Shown one piece after another: positions 55,836 through 64,000 of a DNA stretch of 64,000 bases. Position numbers and translations under genes: made by a program. A model generated the notes under the pieces. The model saw nothing but the letters and a program-made list of their open reading frames with translations. It did not search any database and was not told where the DNA came from. The stretch comes from Metellina segmentata (lineage: Eukaryota > Arthropoda > Arachnida > Araneae > Tetragnathidae). The stretch lies in the NCBI GenBank assembly GCA_947359465.1, contig OX375874.1, positions 90,523,672 to 90,587,671 on the forward strand, given 5' to 3'. Positions within the stretch are counted from its first letter, which is position 1. Each line of letters opens with the position of its first letter.

Positions 55836-56583
55836 TAATAAGACAGACATCACCTAGCAAAGCACTAGAGAACGCACAGTTGCCCACAAAAACTGCATTA
55901 TATCGGCAATCATTGATTCGCCCTTGTGCTTTTCACTTCAAACATGGCTTAATAATTCACAATCAAGTAATTTACGAAGATGGTTCACAGTGAATTAATT
56001 TTAGCGTCATTAATATTTCAAAAATGCTCATATTTTGAATCAATAATACCTTTTTTCTAGTATGCAGAACGCTAAAAGATGAGTTTATTTTAAATGCCTT
56101 CTCACCAACCAATGTAGCTTCAAGTAAATGAATCCTATTACCTCCATCGTCAAATGTACGCCAAAAAATTACATTTATTTTCAACACAATAATAACTTAC
56201 TTCCCAGAGCGCCAAATATTGAAAGATAGGTTTATTTCAAAAGGCATTGTTCGAAACTAATGTAGTTCCGAGGAAATAAAATCACAACATCACTATCGTC
56301 AAGAGTACTGTACTAACTACACTTTGAAACCATCTATTCTTTACGCCCTTTGAGCATTCAAACGTAAAGCGACGGATAAATAAATATAATAGCCCTACAC
56401 TTTATAAGAATAGTGCTCAAACTGTTAATGGTTCCAGTGAGAAGGGGTATGCCTTGAGCAGTCTGTATTACGGTCGTAAATAAACTTATTTGCGAAAGCT
56501 GACATAGAACCCATTTGAGCAAGTAAAAATTGCAAAAGTTTTTTTTTTTTAAATGACGATCTTATGGCAAAATGTGAAAATAT

Positions 56584-56630
<47 letters not shown>

Positions 56631-57190
56631 GACTAGATAAAAACTCTATAACGCTGAAAAATAACTTACATACCGTTACTAACATGGAATAAAATTAATG
56701 GATTTCTATAAAACACGTTTAAAAATAAAATATTACAAAAATCAGCCTTGCTTATTTTTTTGAATTTGACACTCATAATTCAGGGAATATGCAATACTTG
56801 ATCGTATAAATTTCAGATAACGACTTTTTCATTTCTTATGTATGATAAAAGAAGCCGAAAGTGGTTTTGTTTGGATCTTAATTCTTCATTAACGAAAAGG
56901 TTTCTGAAGTTGTTAGAAATGCTTAAATATACTTTCTGAAACGAGATTTATTTACTAATGGCATAATTTCATAAATGATAGAGATTATCATTTTAGTTAA
57001 TGAAAATAAAATGGGTCATTTACCAATTGCTCATTATGATCATGAGAAACGTATTTGAGAATCAAAAGTTTCTTCTGGAAATCCATTTATATTAGGATGT
57101 GATGAGTTTCGAAATACCTTAACATTGTTCTTCGCTCACAAGTGCTCACATTTTAAAGATTATTCATCATTGTATTAGTTATATTAGTAA
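55836..57190. other. AT-rich DNA with a weak ~150-bp duplication
   Basis: AAGATGAGTTTATTTTAAATGC near 56080 and AAGATAGGTTTATTTCAAAAGG near 56224 head two similar segments, continuing through AATGTAG and ATCGTCAA. An (AG)n microsatellite is listed separately. Confidence 0.4.
56587..56628. repeat. (AG)n microsatellite
   Basis: About 21 uninterrupted AG dinucleotides. Confidence 0.97.
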
Positions 57191-58742
57191 TCTATATAAA
57201 TAAGAATGGAGTGTTTGTTTGTACATTCAATATTTTCGACCCATTTCAAGTTTTCTATCCGTTTTGGACCTTTCTGATGCCAAATCTGCCCTTTTCGCGT
57301 TTGGTGTCTGTCTGTCTGTCCATCTGTCTGTCTGTCTGTATGTATATGCCCTATACACGTCCACACAGTTTAATATATTTTCATGGAAATTTGCATACAG
57401 TGAGTACTTATCTTCTTTTAGTGAGTGGAATTGGTTGGAAAAGTCTGTCTGTCCGTCTTCCTGTTCTATGTTCGATTTTGTGTTGGTGTGTTTGTGCAGG
57501 CATCACATAAATTTTATTGCAGATAGATATTTGATTGCAATGTATTTTATTTTATACATTATCTAATAGTTTAGTGAATGCAATATTAAACATTTTATAA
57601 TTGTTATATTTAGTTGAGTTTCATGCTAAAACACCTGAGTAAGTATGCTTAGATGAACCATAATTTGGTAGTTTTGGAAAAATTGGAATGTATATTGAAT
57701 ATTACGATTACTTCGATTGCTTTACTAGTACTGCTAAAAAAGTAATTATTCTTCAAAAAATTATTTTTTTATGGAATTCTGATATTTCAATTATTTCGAG
57801 TCTTATTTTTGTTCTTTGCGCAATGAAAACGATTTCCGAATATTTGGGACAGACGATATTTATCAACGAACGGGGATGAACAAGATCGCGCGATTAGATA
57901 TATTTTCTGTTTCTTTCGCTCTGAATTAATTTCACATTTCTAAATTATGTGCACTTTTAGTTGTAAGTTGTGGCAACTGTGCGAGATCAAGAGATAAAAA
58001 TGAATCACAAATTAATATCTTTAGAACAATTTTTTCCGACATCTTTTATTTTGTTTTATTTTGCGGTTTTCTGTTTTAAATATTTATTATTTTAATATAT
58101 GTGTTTTCCTTCTCATCACACCCAACACCACCACAAAGTATTTAATTTAACAATGGCAGGTAAGTCAGAATAAATTTTCAGTAAATTTTTAAGTGTAGTT
58201 ATGCCATTATTTAAAGAATAATGCCGTTATTGAAAGTTTTGTTTAATGTAAAGTAATGTTTAAAACATCCGAAGTAGAACTTTTCAAACATTAAAAAATT
58301 CGTTGTCATAATGACAGGATAATATTGCAAAATTTCACAGTGTCACTTACCGGATGCAAGAGTACCAGAAGTAAAAAAATATTGTTTTATTGACTATGAG
58401 TGCGAGAGCACTCGCCGTAAATCGTAATTTTTATTAATTGAGTTGAACATGAAAAGAACTTAACTAATGGAATTCCAAATTTTCTTTTGTAGTAGTAACC
58501 TTAGTCATTTTGTAGCTTTTTCATACAGTAAGAGTGCGATGTATGTGAAATGTATTACATGAATGGATATGCATGTGTAGGATTTGTGTCCAAAGTAAAT
58601 TGTAGAAATTATAAAGATGGCGAAAGGTGCTCAAATAAATTTTTATTCTACAAAAAAACCTAATTCATTATATTATTTTGATTATATCTTCCATCTAGAG
58701 TAAACCAATTCAAACCGAGTAAGGTCGGGTATTTTTTGCTAG
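57191..58742 (+). mobile_element. Non-autonomous Helitron, copy 2
   Basis: It starts TCTATATAAATAAGAATGGA after host A57190 and ends GTCGGGTATTTTTTGCTAG before host T58743. The hairpin CCGA (58715-58718) and TCGG (58725-58728) precedes the end by 14 bases. It matches the minus-strand copy at 18869-20484 over its whole length but has two rather than six units of the internal 20-bp repeat. It has no Rep/helicase gene. The shared frame (about 57219-57566) encodes KFAYSEYLSSFSEW and CRHHINFIAD; its (CTGT)n region varies, arguing against coding function. Confidence 0.9.
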
Positions 58743-58983
58743 TGTCTTATAAAATCATTACGAATTAGTAGACCTGAGTGTAGGATAAGTGCTTGAGTTT
58801 CTTAACTGCTAATAGCTTGATGGCAGAGACTTACCTCATATTTCATGTCGCATTTCAGTTCAATTTTAATGAATATAGCAATCGATATGGACATGTGATA
58901 CATCCAAATGAAATAGCATCAGTAAAAAATATAAAATATATACTTTTTTATTTCTTGTTTCAAATATTGTTTGGGTCGCGGAA
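58743..58983. other. AT-rich spacer, nothing recognised
   Basis: No coding region or repeat was recognised. Confidence 0.35.
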
Positions 58984-59252
58984 GTCCGTTTGAAAGAGTT
59001 ATGGATTAGCAACCGTAAGGTGGCGAGTTCGAATCCAACTAGTCTAGTGCATTTTAAATTGGTCGTGGCCTCAAATGTCATCACGTTGGTGTAGTACGGA
59101 AGTTTGGAGAGTGTGGTGCCAACTCAAGTGTTAACTCGTCATCTTACCGTGGTTCAAAATTACGTGGTGTTGTCCTTGGATCTTTTCCTTCGGGTTTTAT
59201 CCCAATAGTCCATTGTGTTGATCCAGTATGATGTTAAAATACCTAACTATCT
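58984..59252 (+). repeat. tRNA-derived SINE (family A)
   Basis: The head is partial (TATGGATTAGCAACCGTAAG, B box GAGTTCGAATCC at 59026-59037). The linker is shortened, then comes the body with TTCAAAATTACGTGGTGTTG and the tail AAATACCTAACTATC. Confidence 0.8.
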
Positions 59253-59314
59253 TCTTGTTGTTAATTCTTATTTCCAATTCTGCATGAAACAACTTTCGAA
59301 CCTCAGTCGTTCTT

Positions 59315-59495
59315 TATCATATTTAGCAGCTCAGGTGCAACCCTGTCATGTGACAGAAGTTCACAATTACCAGGTGGTGCCCCGTATATTTCTCTTTTGG
59401 ATATATCTTGGACACTTAGATCCTGGATTGAGCCAAAAGCTCGTTATGTTGCTCCAGTATGACGTTAATGCAACTACTTACCTGCCTTATCAAAA
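59315..59495 (+). repeat. SINE (family A), 3' half
   Basis: From AGCAGCTCAGGTGCAACCCT to GTATGACGTTAATGCAACTA and CTTACCTGCC; the head and front of the body are missing. Confidence 0.7.
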
Positions 59496-61865
59496 TCAGT
59501 TCCTGAACGTCCACTTCAATTGAATATCATTCACTTCTTCGAAGACCGATTTGATATCCTTTAACCTCCAAAAGTATTTTCACTGAATTTTCTTACCTTC
59601 CCTAATTGTGTGTGTTGCAAAATTGGCGAATTCTTTCCTTGAGGTTGATTTTATATTGTTTATATCCATTTGTTGACATTCGAAAATACCAATCACACCA
59701 ATTTCTGTGCCAAGTACAGATGATTGCGAGATGTTATGATGTGTTGTTTAAATTAAATAACAAACGAGAAGTAAAATAAATGTTTTATTGAGCTAATTTT
59801 AATTTCTCACTAAAAGTAACGAAAAATGGATGTGGGTGGGAGTCATATAATTTTTTTAAATTAGTATTATATGACAAAAAATAAAAAATTCAAGATAAAC
59901 AATTCTAACGCAATGACTGTTGTAAACTTTAACTTGATATTTCTAAATTAGTTTTTTCAGAATGCACAGAAATAATTTAACTTGTATTACTTTTATTTGA
60001 ACTGAAGAACATTCTTTCTCTTCTTCGTTGCAAATGGGAAAACCTAAATTTCGAAATTAAATACTAAATCCCTGACAACTACACAACTGCCTTACTTCTA
60101 AGGAATGGGCCAGTGCTTCTCAAATAATCTTTCCGAATCTCATAAGTACTTTTTCTGTCATATTTTTATAACAGAACCACTTGTCTTAAAGAAAACAGTG
60201 TCAACTTATGAAAATCCTGACAACAGAAAGTAGCTTACTAAAAATCCACGTCACCTTTATGTGTCCCCGTATTTCTTTTTTCCTTAAAAACGTCCTGTGA
60301 ATAGACCAATAAAAATATATGTGAAGAAGTGTTTTTAGCAGGAAAATAAATAGAAAAAAGTAAATAAGCGCGTGAAAACATTTTCGGGTTCCTTTTTATA
60401 TGGTGGAATCGAGAAAATAAATACCAAACTTTTTTTCTTCGTAGTATTTCACGATGGATATTTTTTTTCGGTTCTTTTTCGGTCCTTTTACACTTTTCTG
60501 CAGTCATTTGTTCTGGAATGAATGAATGTTTAACTGGCTTCGAAAGAAATAAAAAGGAACGAGCAAAATATAAAAAGCGTCTCTCTCCATCACACGTCCA
60601 GAAGCCTTTTTTACTCTTCGGCTCTTAGAAAAACTTTCTTTTGAAGCCTGTATATGATGGGAAATCTTTTCAACTCCACTTGATGAAATTTTGAGCTTTC
60701 GAGGTAAATTTATCGGAAAAGCCAAGTGACAATGTTACGTGATAAGCATAACTGCCACAAAAAGAAAAGAAACTTCGTTTGGGATTCTGCTGAAGGGGCC
60801 TCACTCTGCTGTTTAATTTAGTAGAAGAATCAATCGCGGAATAAACGGTGCATTGAATAACTTAAAAGAGCAAATTAAAATATAAAAACCCTCTGCCTCA
60901 AATTGCGTTAGTACGCTTCTGAAATATTTATTTGAAAACTCTAATGACTTGTTACAAAAGAATCCTTGACGATGAATTCGTTTTAAATTCAAGTGCTCGA
61001 TATATCTTTTTCCATTTGGTTACAAATGCAAGTTTAATGGTTCAAATAAGTATTAAGTTGTTTGTTAAAAACGGAATGCTTTTTATAAACACATTTCCAA
61101 TTTTATAAGAGCATAGTGAAAAAACATCGATGTTATGGCGAAAGAGGATCAATGTGATGTATTAAGCTTTTTAAAAAAGATTTGCAAGAGTTTCAATTAT
61201 GATGGAACGAAGATCAAACACAATGTAATAATTAAATAGCATCGTGTATGTGTTGGATTTATAATATACGGTAAAGTAAACTTTTTATCGCAAAACAGTG
61301 ATAATATATTTTTATTTCAAATGAATTCTTTAGACGTTATTGTTTCATAAGTGTACGTTTTAAGAATTAGTAATTAAATAAGGTTTACTGTTGTACTCAT
61401 ATTTGCGTTGTGACTTTTTGCTGCGGGGAATTATGGAATTTTAAACGTCTCTGCGGTTATCTCCGCAAAACAGTTCAAAAATAAGACACCATTGCAAAGA
61501 AAATTTTAAAAGGTGTTTAAATGAGTTTGACTATTTGGAACAGTTTAATTCCAATTTCGGTAGTTGTTCGGGTCTTGTACTTAATGTCCCAATAAATAAT
61601 ATGCGAGGTTGACAAATTCTATATACCATTTATACATCTATGTAGGGTCAGGAAACTTCAATTGTAGCTAATATTCATTATTTTAGTAATATTCATCACC
61701 TAGATAAGGGATGAATCAATGGCTCAATGTAAATATGTTATAAAATACACCAATTTATGGTTACATAAAATAAGAATATTTAAGTAGTGTAACGAAAAAC
61801 GAAGTTTGTGGCCTTGGATCAATTTCAGGATGCATTCTTATATTTTAAATGGCCACGTTAGACCG
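59496..61865. other. AT-rich DNA with a GC-balanced patch at 60240-60800
   Basis: Open frames of 89 and 73 codons on the minus strand at 60238-60725 have no recognisable domain. AACATCGATGTTATGG near 61125 recalls the hAT subterminal words. Nothing else was recognised. Confidence 0.35.
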
Positions 61866-62140
61866 GTTTTAAGTGTAACGGATTAGCAACCGGAGGATTG
61901 CGAGTTCGAATCCAACCAAAGACCGTCGTGTACAAAGGGGCTGGTGCACCTTAAATCTGTCATGGCTTAAAATGTCCTAGTGTTGACTTGGTGAGGAAGC
62001 TTGGATCGTGGTGTTCCAGCACAGGTATTCCCCTCTGAATTTCACCGTGGTTCAAAATTAAGTGTTGTTGTTTGATCTTTCCATTCGGGATCGATCCCGG
62101 ACCGGTTGTGTAGCGTTATTTCAAGCGTTAATTCAATTAA
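61866..62140 (+). repeat. tRNA-derived SINE (family A), good head
   Basis: TAACGGATTAGCAACCGGAG, then B box AGTTCGAATCC (61903-61913), the linker CCAAAGACCGTCGTGTACAA, CTGGTGCACCTTAAATCTGT and the body. The tail is short and followed by a duplicated GTGTAGCG...GTTAATTCAA motif. It is a useful reference for the second head type. Confidence 0.85.
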
Positions 62141-62914
62141 TTAGTTGTGTAGCGGACAGTGTAGCGTTAATTCAACAACCTTGCCTTGTATGAGATGCTG
62201 TGATAGCTCGAAATTGAAAAACTAGCTTAGAAACTAAATACTTAAGAATATTGTGCTACTTTTATTAAAATGATCTATTCAACATAACAGCAAGTGGTAG
62301 AAGCAGTGACCTTACCAGTAGAAAAACATCATTAGCGAAATTAGATGAATGGGTAAGAGAAGTATGATATATTATCGTGCTCCTCTACACGTTTCCGTTT
62401 ACATCCAGTCGATAACTCTACTCGTTTTTTTACTTTTTCTCACCGAGGTTACGTCTAGTTGCTTTGCCAATCTAACAGCAGAATAGCTTTCAAAATTAAT
62501 GTGAATGTGAACAGAATTTGGAAGACTTCTTCCACATATTACTGGTAGTCCTGTCGTCATCTTCGTCACTCCTTGCGTAAAATGGGAGACTGAAAAAGAC
62601 CAGACTGCTGTCTCTAGGCTTCCAAGTAGATACTTGAAGCCAATGAAGGACGGTTTGTATTGCAAGCACTTTCCTCTATACTCTAAATGTAATTCAGTTC
62701 AGTTCTCGCATGAGCACGTCATCGCCGGTCTCATCTATCCTTCGTCAGCTTATTTACCATGCTGAAATGAATCTTGAGGGTCTAATATCTTACTACCTAA
62801 TAGATTTGTTGTCAGTTTATTTATGCCGTGAGATTAGTAACTACATTAAATCCGTGCAAAGTACAGTAATGCACGTAACATAATCTACATTTTATTAACT
62901 CTCCTAGTGGTTTC
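62141..62914. other. Mixed composition, nothing recognised
   Basis: An 88-codon minus-strand frame (62665-62399) with RLAKQLDVTSVRKSKKTSRV has no domain I can name. The segment 62400-62700 is more GC-balanced and might be a decayed coding region. Confidence 0.3.
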
Positions 62915-63395
62915 GACGAAATATCTCGTCTATCAACATCTGACCAATTTTGATAATGACGAGTACAGGAAATGGTCAATTTTCTTAAGGACGAGATAGC
63001 TTGTCCATACATCAAGATCTGATTAGTTTTGGTTGTGACGAGATAGCTCGTCCATACATCAAGATCTGATTAGTTTTTGTAATAACGAGATATCTCGTCC
63101 ATACATCAAGATCTGATTAGTTTTGGTAATGACGAGATATCTCGTCCATACATCAAGATCTGATTAGTTTTGGTAATGACGAGTTATCTTGTCCATACAT
63201 CAAGATCCGATTAGTTTTGGTAATGACGAGATATTTCGTCCATACATCAAGATCCGATTAGTTTTGGTAATGACGAGATATATCGTCTATACATCAAGAT
63301 CTGATTAGTTTTGGTAATGACAAGATATCTCGTCCATACATTAAGATCGGATTAGTTTTGGTAATGACGAGATATCTCGTCTAGACATCATCGGG
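62915..63395. repeat. 47-bp tandem array centred on a 16-bp palindrome
   Basis: Palindromic cores of the type GACGAGATATCTCGTC start at 62915, 62990, 63037, 63084, 63131, 63178, 63225, 63272, 63319 and 63366. The last nine are exactly 47 bp apart. Between cores the unit reads CATACATCAAGATCTGATTA followed by GTTTTGGTAAT. Some cores have one or two changes (AGCTCGTC, TTTCGTC, TATCGTC). The first core has a different, 75-bp unit resembling the 40.2-kb copy. No open frame is maintained. Confidence 0.93.
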
Positions 63396-64000
63396 AGGAT
63401 TAACGTACGTGAGACAATCGACGTATTTGTTTATTGTCGATTGGCAATAATGGTTATTAGTAGTATAAAATCATTCGACAATTTTACCGATCAGTTTAAA
63501 TGTGCCTGGTTTGAGATATGGAGCTAAATAAAGAGCTAAAAGTACACTAATGAGCTCGTTACGCGAACCAAATTCTTCAGCAGTCTATTAACAAAAAGTA
63601 ATGAGAAATTTGGAAGAGAGAAATTAGCACAGAAAAGAAAACATGAGTAAAAATATGCTTAGCGTCAAAAAATGTTGATTAGCCTTTTAACATGGGAATA
63701 GGATGAAATTCAAGTAGACGTTCATAATATAATTGTGGTAACATGACTGAGTTGTGCATTTTGCCATGCATTTGATTGTAAATAAGAGATACCAGCAGTA
63801 AAAGTAAAAGAAATAATGTCACATATTTTTGATATTTTTTTCATTTAGAGGTGTGAAATGCATTAAATGTATACGGATGCTGTATTCGTTATAAATGAAC
63901 TGGAGTAAGATATGTAATGCGATTAAAGATAGTTGACATCGATGAAACGTGAATAAAAGATAAATGAAAGGTGTGAAATGCGAGTAAAGGTAAATGAAAA
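63396..64000. other. AT-rich DNA, nothing recognised
   Basis: AGGTGTGAAATGC recurs near 63849 and 63969, a possible loose repeat running out of the window. No coding region was recognised. Confidence 0.35.

Noticed and set aside
62399..62665. 88-codon minus-strand frame as a transposase N-terminus (RLAKQLDVTSVRKSKK)
   Set aside because: The basic stretch is suggestive only; no helix-turn-helix pattern, no inverted ends and no second piece were found.
62915..63395. CRISPR-like array (regular 47-bp spacing)
   Set aside because: The spacer between palindromes is the same in every unit, so it is an ordinary tandem repeat; the DNA is also eukaryotic.

Overview
This window is AT-rich eukaryotic DNA with no convincing host gene, rRNA or functional tRNA gene. 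It is a dense mosaic of decayed transposable elements, tRNA-derived SINEs and many short tandem arrays. The Tc1 transposase fragments beginning MPRRKIRAHYEQ resemble, from memory, the Tc1 copies common in orb-weaving spiders (Nephila/Trichonephila/Araneus type). The organism is therefore probably an araneoid spider; this is inference and no search was run. The window probably lies between genes or inside a very long intron.

Layout. 0-5 kb: a 1.5-kb element bounded by TTAA with a gutted Mutator/Kolobok-like transposase, a broken Tc1 copy, a SINE and a 221-233-bp satellite. 5-8.5 kb: a SINE cluster and a 14-bp minisatellite. 10.2-12.4 kb: a degenerate ~360-600-bp tandem array. 13.6-14.6 kb: a hAT end and a Harbinger-like MITE inserted in a SINE. 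15-18.4 kb: a ~41-bp minisatellite and a diverged ~250-bp duplication. 18.7-20.8 kb: a 175-bp triplicated repeat split by a Helitron. 21-32 kb: more SINEs, hAT and Tc1 remains. 32.4-34.4 kb: a Tc1 remnant lying between the inverted ends of another TA-flanked element. 34.9-37.5 kb: a mariner-like deletion derivative and a Tc1-like remnant whose C-terminal exon is repeated four times. 40.1-41.7 kb: a 63-bp minisatellite split by a MULE-like element with a 9-bp target duplication. 44.6-45 kb: a 117-bp repeat with a 174-codon open frame. 46.8-48.5 kb: the end of a non-LTR retrotransposon and a Helitron that carries a MITE and sits in palindrome-rich satellite DNA. 51.8-54.6 kb: a hAT element and Tc1 remnants. 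57.2-58.7 kb: a second copy of the first Helitron. 62.9-63.4 kb: an array of exact 47-bp units centred on the palindrome GACGAGATATCTCGTC.

No genes here work together as a pathway. What the window records is insertion history: several elements carry their own empty-site or target-duplication evidence, so nesting order can be read directly. The most unusual signal is a family of sequences sharing the GACGAG...CTCGTC palindrome. It appears at 17.4, 40.2, 44.6, 47.5, 48.5 and 62.9 kb, both as tandem arrays of different period and as single pieces.
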